From an uncultured Acidobacteriota bacterium (GTDB lineage Bacteria; Acidobacteriota; Terriglobia; Terriglobales; Acidobacteriaceae), in contig CAIZGA010000035.1 of NCBI GenBank assembly GCA_903932385.1, positions 1-9,713 of the forward strand: 9,713 nt of DNA, written 5' to 3'. The number at the start of each line of letters is the position of its first letter. Position 1 is the first letter of the stretch. Position numbers and translations under genes: made by a program. The notes below the pieces were generated by a model. The model was not told the origin of the DNA, ran no database searches, and worked only from the letters and a program-made list of their open reading frames with translations. Shown here one piece after another: positions 1 to 6,620 of the stretch.

Positions 1-232
1 CGTGAGTGCCGGACACGGGGCGCAGAGCGAGTTGCTGGTTTCTGCGAGTGCAGTGGATGCGATTGTTGGATCGCTGGCATTCAATTCCGCCGAAACATTG
101 TTTGCGACAGCGGTGGGAATTGTTGCCGGACAGATGCTGCTGCAGATAGCGGCGGTGAGTGTGTCTGAGGCATTCGGGCGCGCGTATCTGTATCGGCTGG
201 AGTTGCGTGAGCCGGTGGCGCAGAGCTTGTAG
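1..232 (+). CDS. C-terminal part of an unrecognised protein (probably 5'-truncated by the window edge)
   Basis: The frame is open to the left edge and ends at a TAG at 230-232. A GTG at position 2 is a formal start codon, but only one base precedes it, so no ribosome binding site can be judged and the gene probably begins outside the window. The visible 76 residues are rich in Ala, Ser and Val. They contain a hydrophobic or amphipathic stretch around residues 31-58 and end in a charged tail (RLELREPVAQSL). I recognise no family. It is followed after about 54 bp by the tail-completion-like gene on the same strand, so it may be an upstream member of the same tail-like module. That is inferred from position only. 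Codon style matches the downstream genes. Confidence 0.5.
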   Translation, partial: VSAGHGAQSELLVSASAVDAIVGSLAFNSAETLFATAVGIVAGQMLLQIAAVSVSEAFGRAYLYRLELREPVAQSL

Positions 233-286
233 CGGCTGCGGGAAAACTTTCATCTGCAATACAAACAGGACTTGGTTTGGGGACGT

Positions 287-781
287 ATGGAAAACGCGAA
301 GAACACATTTTATGTGACGCTGCGAAACCGGTTGGCGACAATCAATCCGGACCGGACGATGGTGGTGCGCGGGGTGATTCGGCCGGGGATCCTGGTGGAA
401 GAAAACGAGCAGGTGAGCGCATTGCAGCCGGCGGATGTTTTTGTGTTGCGGTGGAGCAAGCTGGCGGCGGAGACGGAGTTGCCGGAAACGATGGCGGCGA
501 TGAGTTGCGAGATTGCCTACGCGACGGACGGCAATGCGGACAATGCCGGTATGGACCGCGGTCGGATGCTGACGAAGATGGATGCGGAGTTGCGGCAGAT
601 GCTGAATCCGCAACACGCATTGAAGACGAATTATGCGAGCACACCGGCGGTGCCTATGCTGACACAAGTTTTCTGGAGCGATGCGGTGTTTGATGCGGTG
701 AAGCGGCCGGCGGAAAGTTTGGAACGACTGGAGCGCAAGGCGACGGTGACGGTTTACAGCCTGGAGGAGCAGGGAGAATGA
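287..781 (+). CDS. Hypothetical protein, possible phage tail terminator/completion-like protein (164 aa)
   Basis: ATG at 287 is preferred because a G-rich GGGG stretch lies about 6 nt upstream. An in-frame TTG at 272 would add only five residues. The protein is soluble-looking, with no signal peptide or membrane segment. It has an N-terminal helix (NTFYVTLRNRL), a beta-type stretch (about residues 79-87, AMSCEIAYA), a charged helix (DRGRMLTKMDAELRQML) and a C-terminal strand (RKATVTVYSLEE). Small alpha/beta proteins of this size that lie directly before a tail-tube gene are often tail terminator or completion proteins. The assignment rests on size, secondary-structure pattern and position, and I see no diagnostic motif. 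The stop overlaps the next start by 4 bp (ATGA at 778-781), which suggests translational coupling with the tube-like protein. Confidence 0.6.
   Translation: MENAKNTFYVTLRNRLATINPDRTMVVRGVIRPGILVEENEQVSALQPADVFVLRWSKLAAETELPETMAAMSCEIAYATDGNADNAGMDRGRMLTKMDAELRQMLNPQHALKTNYASTPAVPMLTQVFWSDAVFDAVKRPAESLERLERKATVTVYSLEEQGE
763..769 (+). promoter_or_regulatory. Ribosome binding site for the tail-tube-like gene
   Basis: GGAGGAG lies 8 nt upstream of the ATG at 778, inside the end of the preceding gene, with a second AGGGAG closer in at 771-776. It supports ATG 778 as the start and the coupled ATGA overlap. Confidence 0.6.
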
Positions 782-1788
782 GTACGAGTCCGGGAACGGG
801 ATTGAATCCGGCAGCGGAAAAAATGCTGCCGGCAAATGCGCCGATGGTGCGTCGGGTGCGCGCGTATTATGCGCCGGTGAATCGCACGACGGGGACACCG
901 ACGATTTTTGATCCGGCACAGAGCGGCGGATTTTCTCTGGAGGCTCCGCCTGCTCCGTGGATGGATTTGGGTTGGGTGGAAAATTTTTCTCGCAAGTCTG
1001 CGAGTGTGTATGCGCCGCTACGGAGCGGGTCGCCAGCAGTGACACAGGTGCAGGTGCGAGAGGAAATTGAAGCGCAAGTGTCGCTGGAATTTCTGGGCTG
1101 GGGGAAACTGCAGATGGCGTTGTCTTCCGGGTCGCAACACATGAACCTGCTGACGGAGCAGAGTGGCGCGGCGGCAAACGGTAGCGGCAGTACTGCAACT
1201 GCGGCGTTGACATTGCTGACTGGAACGACGGCCCAGGTGCTGATGGTGACTCCGCTGCAGGCGGAAAGTTTTGCGGTTGGCCAGATGGTTGCGGTAGATG
1301 TGGATTATGTGGGGCAGACGGGATTTGTTGGCAGCGGCATCAGCGCAGCTTATGTGAGCGGTGCGGCGGTGGTGGCGGGCGATGTGAATTACATCCGGCG
1401 CGTGAGCTTCAACGTGGGGCGTGTGGCATACGTGAACATGACGACGGGCGAGTTGCAGTTGAGTGAACCGTTGCCGGCGGGTGTACCGACGAGCGGCATG
1501 AAGTTGCAGACGATGAGCGGATTTGTGGACCGCGAAGGCGGGAAGTTTTTCCACGAATGGTCGGCGCTGTTTGTGATGGAAGGCGCGCAGGGAGATCGCG
1601 TGATGCTGCATTATCCGCGGCTGCAGCCGATGCGCAGTGCGGCGGAGAGCGCAGTGGAGTTGAGTGCGCCGCTGGAACGGATGCGGCTGAGCGCGCAGTT
1701 TCGCGCCTTGCCGGTGACCGATGCTGTGGATGGCGAGACGGTGCTTTGCTACCGGAGTTATCTGCCGGCGGCTGCGTTTCTGGTATAG
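778..1788 (+). CDS. Phage tail-tube-like protein (336 aa)
   Basis: ATG at 778 has a strong GGAGGAG upstream. There is no signal peptide or transmembrane segment. Residues about 60-125 read like the core of a phage tail-tube protein: a GWVENF turn, an RSG loop, alternating strands (VQVREEIEAQVSLEFLGWGK) and then LQMAL..GSQHMNLL. Residues about 130-250 are Gly/Ala/Val-rich and probably form an extra beta-rich domain. The fold appears to resume at 250-336 (FFHEWSALFVMEGAQGDRVML, LSAQFRALP). Inferred role: subunit of a hollow tube that stacks behind a tip complex. It sits between a tail-completion-like gene and a large tail-tip-like gene, which fits. It could instead be an unrelated beta-rich structural protein. 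A structure prediction would settle the fold. No chaperone or tape-measure gene follows it, which is unusual for long-tailed phages. Confidence 0.6.
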   Translation: MSTSPGTGLNPAAEKMLPANAPMVRRVRAYYAPVNRTTGTPTIFDPAQSGGFSLEAPPAPWMDLGWVENFSRKSASVYAPLRSGSPAVTQVQVREEIEAQVSLEFLGWGKLQMALSSGSQHMNLLTEQSGAAANGSGSTATAALTLLTGTTAQVLMVTPLQAESFAVGQMVAVDVDYVGQTGFVGSGISAAYVSGAAVVAGDVNYIRRVSFNVGRVAYVNMTTGELQLSEPLPAGVPTSGMKLQTMSGFVDREGGKFFHEWSALFVMEGAQGDRVMLHYPRLQPMRSAAESAVELSAPLERMRLSAQFRALPVTDAVDGETVLCYRSYLPAAAFLV

Positions 1789-1828
1789 CGGCAGTGAATG
1801 AAGCACAACTTGAGTTGAGAGAGACGAC

Positions 1829-4147
1829 GTGAAGCTGACCATCGACAACCTGGACGGGCTGGGCGCGCAGGACTACACGGCCGCACTGGCGACAGACCAA
1901 CCGCTGCAGCTGGAGCGGAGGTTTAATCTGCCGAGCATCTGCACGATGGTGCTGGACTGTGCGGCGCACAATCTGGAAACCCCGGCGAGACGCGGACGCG
2001 TGGTGATGATGGCAGAGAATGGCACGGTGATGTTTACCGGCTACATTGCCGCGGCAGCTGCACCGATGTATGCGGGAGCGGGAATTGCCGGCGCGTATTA
2101 CCGGTGGGAAGTGAATGCCATCAGCGATGAAATGTTGCTGGATAAATTGCCGGTGCCGTGGGGCGGTGCGGGATATGGCGAGAGTGCGGCACAGATTCTC
2201 GAGACTCTGACAACACGTGTGCGTAGCGGAACGATTGCAACGGGTGGTGTGACGCTGGCGACTACGGTGGGAACTTTTTTGACGGAGGCGGCGGAGAGTT
2301 GGTCGGCCAATGCGGGTGCATTGGCGAGTAGTGTTTATGCTGCGTACCGCGTACAGAGCGGTGCATTGCAAGTACAACCAGTGGGAACGGTGACGCACAG
2401 TGTTGCTGCGGGAAATGGAAATTGGAAACTGGATCCGCTGAAAACTACGCAGGCGAAAGAACTGGCGAATGACATTACCGTGACAGGCGCTGTGGAACCA
2501 ACGGCGTATGCCTGCGACATGCTCTACGGCGATGGTGGGACGACACTCTTCAACCTAACCGAGGCGCCGATGATGATTGGCAAATCGAAAGGACTGCTGA
2601 TCAACGAAAGTTTTAATGAAGCGACGTTTGATGCGCAGACCTGGGAGGTGAGCGATCCGGGATCGCACCTGAGTATTACATCTGCCGGACTGACGATGAA
2701 CGGTGGCAATGGATATGACGGGCAGACGACGCTGACGGCGATTGACCTGGTGGAGATGGGCGGCAACGTTGTTCTAGAAGTAGGCAATGTGCAATTGAAC
2801 AGCGGCAGCAATGGTGTGCTGTGCGGGCTGTATGCGGGGACGACGAACATCGCAAATTGTTTTGCGGGGTATCGTGTGCGGCAGAGTGGCGGGGCAACGA
2901 TTGTGGTGCCGCTGGTTTGGGGCAGCGAAGTGGGCACGCCGTTCACGATTACTGCAGGGCATAGTTACACGTTGCGGGTGCGGGCGTATTGCAGCGAGTT
3001 GCAACGCGTGATGCAGACCTACTACGCGATGAATGGTGGCAGCCTGGAACAGTTCGGCGGCGGATTCATTTCTGCGCCGATGAATCTGGTATTTGATTTG
3101 CAGGACCTAGGTAATGCATCGAACACGCCAGCGACTGTGTTGTATGACGGAAATGTTTCGAGTTCGCCGGCGACTTGCACTTTTGTTGCGACGGATTGCA
3201 TCAACATTCTTGGCAGCATGGGATTTTGCCGCGTGAGTCGCAGCGGAACGGCGTGGGTGACCAGCCAGCCGCCGACGGGCGCGGCGTACACGCGACTGAT
3301 TGGATTGGCCGGCGAGGGTACGGATTGCAAAATTGAGTCGACGGGCAAGATTAGTTTTTATGCGGGCCGCGTGCCGGTTGCGGGAGAAGTGGTCAGCGTG
3401 TTTTACCGAGTGCCGGCGCGGTCGCGGGCGCGGTTGGCGAGCACGACGAGCATTGCGAGCGAAGGCAGCGATGGGCTGCCGGGCGTGGCGCGATGGCTGG
3501 GAAAAATTGAGCAACCGCTAACTCGGAGTTCTGCCGATTGCGAAAATGCGGCGGCGGCGATGCTGGTTTTTTCGACCAACCCGACGGCAACGTGGAGCGG
3601 AAATTATACCGGCGTGAATTTGCAGATGGGCGCGGATGTGTGGCCGGGCGATGTACTTTCTCTGCCGCAGCCGAGTGGCGCGGCGCTGGATGTGATTGTG
3701 CGGACGGTAAAAATTATTTGCCGAGCGAACGGGCCAGAGGTGATGGAGTACACCGTAGCCTTTGCCAATGATTGGGCGGAGGGATTGTCGCTGAAGTTGA
3801 GCGAGTCGATTTCGACAGACGTGATTCTGCCGCAGAGTGTGGAAAGTGTGCCGGGTAGTGTGTTGAGTAATCTGCAGCAGCTGCAGGTGAGTTCCATCAG
3901 CACGACGGCGATTGGCATCAACGCGGGCGTGGCACCGCCAAGCGGCGGCGGATTTGAAGTGCGGAGGCGCGATTGGGATTTTGGCGCGGGCGTTGATCAG
4001 GACCTGGTGCTGCGCAGTCCGGTGCAGAACTTTACGATACCGCGGGCGGCACAGGTGGAGCAGTACTTCATCCGCATGTATGACGGATCGAATCCGCCGG
4101 TGTATTCGCGATTTTCGAGCGCAGTGTTTACCAACGTGCCGGTGTAA
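1829..4147 (+). CDS. Large tail-tip/baseplate hub-like protein with probable beta-sandwich insert (772 aa)
   Basis: The start is GTG at 1829 with a purine-rich GAGAGAGA run about 5-12 nt upstream. Residues 1-100 look like a tail-hub beta domain (LDGLGAQDYTAAL, GTVMFTGYIAAA, YYRWEVNAISDEMLL). Residues about 117-245 are mixed helix and strand. Residues about 255-455 begin NESFNEATFDAQTWEVSDPG and alternate short strands with Gly/Asn turns, a pattern typical of concanavalin-A-like or other carbohydrate-binding beta sandwiches. Residues about 515-650 return to a hub-like pattern, including SSADCENAAAAML and the DVWPGDVLSLPQP segment. The C-terminus (715-772, DWDFGAG..., YFIRMYDGS) is a small beta domain. 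Inferred role: tip or hub of a tail-like structure, with the insert possibly binding a surface ligand. The 40-bp gap to the tube-like gene and shared strand support a common transcript. Family membership is not proven. Confidence 0.6.
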   Translation: MKLTIDNLDGLGAQDYTAALATDQPLQLERRFNLPSICTMVLDCAAHNLETPARRGRVVMMAENGTVMFTGYIAAAAAPMYAGAGIAGAYYRWEVNAISDEMLLDKLPVPWGGAGYGESAAQILETLTTRVRSGTIATGGVTLATTVGTFLTEAAESWSANAGALASSVYAAYRVQSGALQVQPVGTVTHSVAAGNGNWKLDPLKTTQAKELANDITVTGAVEPTAYACDMLYGDGGTTLFNLTEAPMMIGKSKGLLINESFNEATFDAQTWEVSDPGSHLSITSAGLTMNGGNGYDGQTTLTAIDLVEMGGNVVLEVGNVQLNSGSNGVLCGLYAGTTNIANCFAGYRVRQSGGATIVVPLVWGSEVGTPFTITAGHSYTLRVRAYCSELQRVMQTYYAMNGGSLEQFGGGFISAPMNLVFDLQDLGNASNTPATVLYDGNVSSSPATCTFVATDCINILGSMGFCRVSRSGTAWVTSQPPTGAAYTRLIGLAGEGTDCKIESTGKISFYAGRVPVAGEVVSVFYRVPARSRARLASTTSIASEGSDGLPGVARWLGKIEQPLTRSSADCENAAAAMLVFSTNPTATWSGNYTGVNLQMGADVWPGDVLSLPQPSGAALDVIVRTVKIICRANGPEVMEYTVAFANDWAEGLSLKLSESISTDVILPQSVESVPGSVLSNLQQLQVSSISTTAIGINAGVAPPSGGGFEVRRRDWDFGAGVDQDLVLRSPVQNFTIPRAAQVEQYFIRMYDGSNPPVYSRFSSAVFTNVPV

Positions 4148-4150
4148 CTG

Positions 4151-4155
4151 AGGAG
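4151..4155 (+). promoter_or_regulatory. Ribosome binding site for the small membrane protein gene
   Basis: AGGAG stands 6 nt before the ATG at 4162, an ideal spacing. It fixes the start of this 71-aa gene and argues that it is truly translated despite its small size. Confidence 0.65.
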
Positions 4156-4161
4156 CGAAGC

Positions 4162-4377
4162 ATGACGGAGTTTGAGGGACAGGTACTGGCTGATCTGTCT
4201 GTGTTGAAGAGCCAGATGACATCGCTGCTGGGAATCGGGCAGCCGGGGCGAATCAACATGATTGAAGAACAGATACAGATGCACGAGCGGTCGATTCAAC
4301 GTGTGAAGGGGTTGGCGGGAGCGATGAGCATCCTGTTCACGCTGGCGAACCTGGCGTTTGACTATTTCCGGCGATAG
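4162..4377 (+). CDS. Small coiled-coil plus transmembrane protein, XhlA/holin-accessory-like (71 aa)
   Basis: The start is supported by AGGAG at 4151-4155. Residues 1-50 are polar and helical, with heptad-like spacing of hydrophobics (VLADLSVLKSQM, INMIEEQIQMHERSIQRV). Residues about 51-68 are hydrophobic (LAGAMSILFTLANLAFDYF) and likely span the membrane, ending in a positively charged FRR. This N-terminal coiled coil plus single C-terminal membrane helix, at about 70-90 residues, is the architecture of phage XhlA/hemolysin-type lysis accessory proteins. Its place right after a tail-tip gene is where phages often carry lysis genes. No endolysin is visible nearby. A membrane anchor for the tail-like assembly is an alternative role. 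The coding status is well supported, and the family call is moderate. Confidence 0.6.
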   Translation: MTEFEGQVLADLSVLKSQMTSLLGIGQPGRINMIEEQIQMHERSIQRVKGLAGAMSILFTLANLAFDYFRR

Positions 4378-4411
4378 TTGCCGGGCATATGAAAATTTCA
4401 ACAGCAAAGCA

Positions 4412-4427
4412 CACTCGGCAACGAGTG
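4412..4427 (+). other. Perfect inverted repeat with GCAA tetraloop before a ribosome binding site
   Basis: CACTCG (4412-4417) and CGAGTG (4422-4427) form a perfect 6-bp stem closed by GCAA, a stable GNRA tetraloop. The stem ends three bases before the AGGAG ribosome binding site of the next gene. No T-run follows, so it is not a typical terminator. It may affect mRNA stability or translation of the 137-aa protein. The short stem could also be chance. Confidence 0.35.
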
Positions 4428-4430
4428 CAC

Positions 4431-4435
4431 AGGAG
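4431..4435 (+). promoter_or_regulatory. Ribosome binding site for the 137-aa protein gene
   Basis: AGGAG lies 6 nt upstream of the ATG at 4442. It selects this ATG over in-frame upstream starts within and just after the preceding gene. Confidence 0.65.
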
Positions 4436-4441
4436 AGCACT

Positions 4442-4855
4442 ATGTCTACAACACAACCGGCGTACACAGGCAATGCATTTGAAAAGTTTTTTGAACATGT
4501 TGGCCACGATGCGAAAGTTGTTTTTCTCTCGGGCGAAAAGTTGTTAACCAAGTTGCCGATTTACATCAAGGCGGTGGAAGATGCAGGCGGCGATGTAGGC
4601 CAGATTGTTCCGCTGGTGCAGGCGGTGATTTCTGCATCGCTGGCGTTTGCCAAACCGGCGATTGCCATCAGTGCGGCAGTGGGAACGGCGGGAACAAATC
4701 TGGCGATTGATGAAGCTGCGGTGAGCGCCGTGGTAAGTGAAGCTGGAACGCTGGATTCTACACTGGCAACATTTATTGCTGCGGTAAAAGCGCTGGCGAC
4801 AGCGATTGGCGCGGACTGGACGGAGCTGGTTGCGGACATGAGTACGGCAGCCTAG
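4442..4855 (+). CDS. Alanine-rich hydrophobic hypothetical protein (137 aa)
   Basis: ATG 4442 is chosen because AGGAG sits 6 nt upstream. The N-terminal 50 residues are polar and probably helical ([36 protein letters not shown]). From about residue 54 the protein becomes strongly Ala/Val/Ile-rich ([20 protein letters not shown], then [10 protein letters not shown]), with one or two segments long enough to cross or insert into a membrane. The C-terminal third is again Ala-rich helix ([16 protein letters not shown]). There is no cleavable signal peptide. I recognise no family. As the last gene of the tail-like run, next to an XhlA-like membrane protein, it could be a membrane-associated or holin-like factor, or a small structural protein. 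This is inferred from composition and position. The stop at 4853-4855 lies 41 bp before purE with no obvious terminator between them. Confidence 0.6.
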   Translation: MSTTQPAYTGNAFEKFFEHVGHDAKVVFLSGEKLLTKLPIYIKAVEDAGGDVGQIVPLVQAVISASLAFAKPAIAISAAVGTAGTNLAIDEAAVSAVVSEAGTLDSTLATFIAAVKALATAIGADWTELVADMSTAA

Positions 4856-4884
4856 CCGGTGGGCGAACCACTTGGCATGCACCG

Positions 4885-4890
4885 TATAAT
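4885..4890 (+). promoter_or_regulatory. Probable -10 element (TATAAT) of purE, suggesting a leaderless transcript
   Basis: A perfect TATAAT ends 6 nt before the purE GTG at 4897, so transcription would be expected to start at or within a base or two of the start codon. No Shine-Dalgarno sequence lies before the GTG, which fits leaderless translation. No good -35 box is present at 16-18 bp spacing. The TTGGCA at 4872-4877 is only 7 bp away and is too close. Confidence 0.5.
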
Positions 4891-4896
4891 CGTTGC

Positions 4897-5412
4897 GTGG
4901 GGACACAACCATTGGTCGGAGTAGTGATGGGCAGCCAGAGCGATCTGGCGACGATGGAGCCTGCCGTTGAGTTGCTGACGGAGTTTGGCGTGGCACATGA
5001 AGTGCGGGTTGTATCCGCACACCGCACGCCGGACTGGATGATGGAATACGCAGAGACCGCGGAGCAGCGCGGTCTGCGCGTCATCATTGCAGCGGCCGGC
5101 GGAGCGGCGCATCTGCCGGGGATGCTGGCGGCAAAAACAGTGGTGCCAGTGTTGGGCGTGCCGGTAGCCGCGACGATTCTGAATGGTGTGGATTCGCTAC
5201 TCTCAATTGTGCAGATGCCGAAGGGCGTGCCGGTGGGAACGCTGGCGATTGGAAAGCCGGGCGCGGCGAATGCGGCGCTGTTGGCGATTGCCATTCTGGC
5301 GACGAACGATGCGATCCTGCGCGAGAAGCTGAGGCAGTGGCGCAGTTCGCGCACCAACGAAGTGCTGGCCAACACGACGCCGACGATTTCACCAACGGAA
5401 AAATCCAAATGA
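4897..5412 (+). CDS. purE: N5-carboxyaminoimidazole ribonucleotide mutase (171 aa)
   Basis: PurE converts N5-CAIR to CAIR in cytosolic de novo purine synthesis, using the product of PurK. The family signature is complete: MGSQSD at residues 11-16, SAHRTP at 40-45 with the catalytic His42, the phosphate-binding [16 protein letters not shown] at 66-81, and [24 protein letters not shown] from 107. Length matches bacterial class I PurE (about 160-175 aa). The GTG start is required because the conserved first strand (PLVGVVMGS) begins only four residues later. No Shine-Dalgarno is visible, while a TATAAT lies immediately upstream. The stop overlaps the purK start (ATGA at 5409-5412), which indicates a coupled operon. 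The presence of purK supports the mutase class rather than direct AIR carboxylase. The C-terminal 15 residues are a Ser/Thr/Lys-rich tail of no known role. Confidence 0.96.
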   Translation: MGTQPLVGVVMGSQSDLATMEPAVELLTEFGVAHEVRVVSAHRTPDWMMEYAETAEQRGLRVIIAAAGGAAHLPGMLAAKTVVPVLGVPVAATILNGVDSLLSIVQMPKGVPVGTLAIGKPGAANAALLAIAILATNDAILREKLRQWRSSRTNEVLANTTPTISPTEKSK

Positions 5413-6581
5413 CACAGCAGGCGCGCGAGGCAATTCTGCCGGGCGCAACCATCGGCATTTTAGGCGGCGGGCAGTTGGGCCGCATGATGGCGATGGCGGC
5501 GCGTTCGCTTGGTTATCGCATACAGGTGATGGATCCGGATCCGGCGTGTCCGGCGCGGCCGGTTGTGGATGCATGTTTTGAAGCGGGTTGGAATGATGCG
5601 CTGACCTCTGCCTACATGGCACGCGGCTGCGATGTGGTGACGCTGGAGATTGAACAAGTTTCCATTGAGTGCCTGGATGCGGCTTCGCGATTTGCACCGG
5701 TGCGGCCGGGTGCGGCTTTGCTGACGGTGATTCAGGACCGAATCGACCAAAAAAATTGGCTGGTGAAGCACGGCTTTCCTGTGGGTGATTTTCGCGCGGT
5801 ACGTTCGCTGGAAGAATTACAAACGGCGGTTCGAGAACTGGGCGGACGCTGCTACCTGAAGAGTGCGACCGGCGGTTACGATGGGCGCGGCCAAGCGAAG
5901 GTTGGATTTACCGGCGAGGCCAGCGAGGAAGAGATTCGCCAGGCTTGGCAGGACGTTGGCACGTGTGCGTGCATCGCAGAAAAAGCGCTCGAGCTCGACA
6001 AGGAAGTTTCCGTGATGGTGGCTCGTTCGCCCTCCGGCGAAACAAAAGCCTTTCCCGCAGCACTCAATCATCATGAAAATCAAATTCTTGTGTGGAGCGT
6101 GATTCCGGCTCCGATTGCCGAGACACTGGCGACACAGGCAAAACAAATTGCCGAAGAGATTGCCGACACGTTTGCACTGGAAGGTTTGCTGGCGGTGGAA
6201 ATGTTTGTGACGCGCGATGGAAAATTGCTGGTGAATGAGTTGGCCCCGCGGCCACACAATAGTTATCACGCCAGCGAGCGCGCTTGTTCCACCAGCCAGT
6301 TTGAGCAGGCAATCCGCGCGGTTTGCGATTTGCCGCTGGGCAATGTGGAGGTGCTGAGGCCGGCAGCGATTGTGAACTTGCTGGGCGACACCTGGCTGCA
6401 CGCTGCGGAAGAAGATCGCACGCCGCGTTTTGATGAAGCGCTGGCGGTGCCGGATGTGCATCTGCATCTGTACGAAAAAGCCAAGCCGCGCAAAGGCCGC
6501 AAGATGGGCCATCTTTCTGCGATTGGCGCGACGGCGGAAGAAGCCGTGGCCCGCGTGCTGGAAGCCGCGAAGCGTCTGTAA
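5409..6581 (+). CDS. purK: N5-carboxyaminoimidazole ribonucleotide synthase (ATP-grasp, 390 aa)
   Basis: PurK uses ATP and bicarbonate to carboxylate AIR to N5-CAIR, which PurE then rearranges. The start is ATG 5409, overlapping the purE stop by 4 bp. A longer in-frame opening from 5337 lies inside purE and lacks a conserved counterpart. Visible motifs are the N-terminal nucleotide loop GGGQLGRM (19-26), MDPDPACPA (41-49), the ATP-grasp segment [13 protein letters not shown] (150-162), [12 protein letters not shown] (195-206), the metal/phosphate segment [10 protein letters not shown] (276-285), [11 protein letters not shown] (295-305), and the C-terminal KGRKMGHLS (362-370). The usual Gly-His after HNS is Tyr-His here. 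Length is close to family members (about 355-390 aa). The Shine-Dalgarno sequence is weak, consistent with translational coupling. It ends 30 bp before the convergent E2 gene. Confidence 0.96.
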   Translation: MTQQAREAILPGATIGILGGGQLGRMMAMAARSLGYRIQVMDPDPACPARPVVDACFEAGWNDALTSAYMARGCDVVTLEIEQVSIECLDAASRFAPVRPGAALLTVIQDRIDQKNWLVKHGFPVGDFRAVRSLEELQTAVRELGGRCYLKSATGGYDGRGQAKVGFTGEASEEEIRQAWQDVGTCACIAEKALELDKEVSVMVARSPSGETKAFPAALNHHENQILVWSVIPAPIAETLATQAKQIAEEIADTFALEGLLAVEMFVTRDGKLLVNELAPRPHNSYHASERACSTSQFEQAIRAVCDLPLGNVEVLRPAAIVNLLGDTWLHAAEEDRTPRFDEALAVPDVHLHLYEKAKPRKGRKMGHLSAIGATAEEAVARVLEAAKRL

Positions 6582-6590
6582 CAATCCCTG

Positions 6591-6620
6591 AAAAAATATT
6601 GTGGCGTGGAGCTATGCTCC
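6591..6620 (-). terminator. Weak possible terminator of the lpd-lipB-E2 genes
   Basis: On the minus strand, a 5-bp perfect stem (GGAGC/GCTCC at 6608-6620, extendable by a wobble and one more pair) carries the E2 stop codon in its loop. A T-rich run (six T, 6591-6596) follows about 11 nt later. The gap between stem and T-run is longer than in a classic intrinsic terminator. The plus-strand side has no T-run, so it would not stop purK transcripts. Confidence 0.3.

Noticed and set aside
1018..2398. Long minus-strand open frames (276 and 329 aa) opposite the tube-like and hub-like genes
   Set aside because: Their translations are rich in His, Arg, Gln and Cys with no domain pattern, and they lie fully antisense to better-supported genes. 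They are by-products of the G-rich codon use of the plus strand.
3518..4222. Minus-strand frame of 234 aa opposite the end of the 772-aa gene
   Set aside because: Arg/His-rich composition without family motifs and no ribosome binding site context. It is a shadow of the plus-strand gene.
4368..4384. CCGGC/GCCGG inverted repeat around the stop of the 71-aa gene as a terminator
   Set aside because: The stem is 5 bp with no T-run after it, and the next gene with a good ribosome binding site follows on the same strand.
4872..4877. TTGGCA as the -35 box of the purE promoter
   Set aside because: It is only 7 bp from the TATAAT, far short of the 16-18 bp needed for a sigma-70-type promoter.
5529..5545. 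Repeated GGATCCGGATCC in purK as a direct repeat or cloning scar
   Set aside because: It encodes the conserved MDPDPACPA motif of PurK, so codon constraint explains it.
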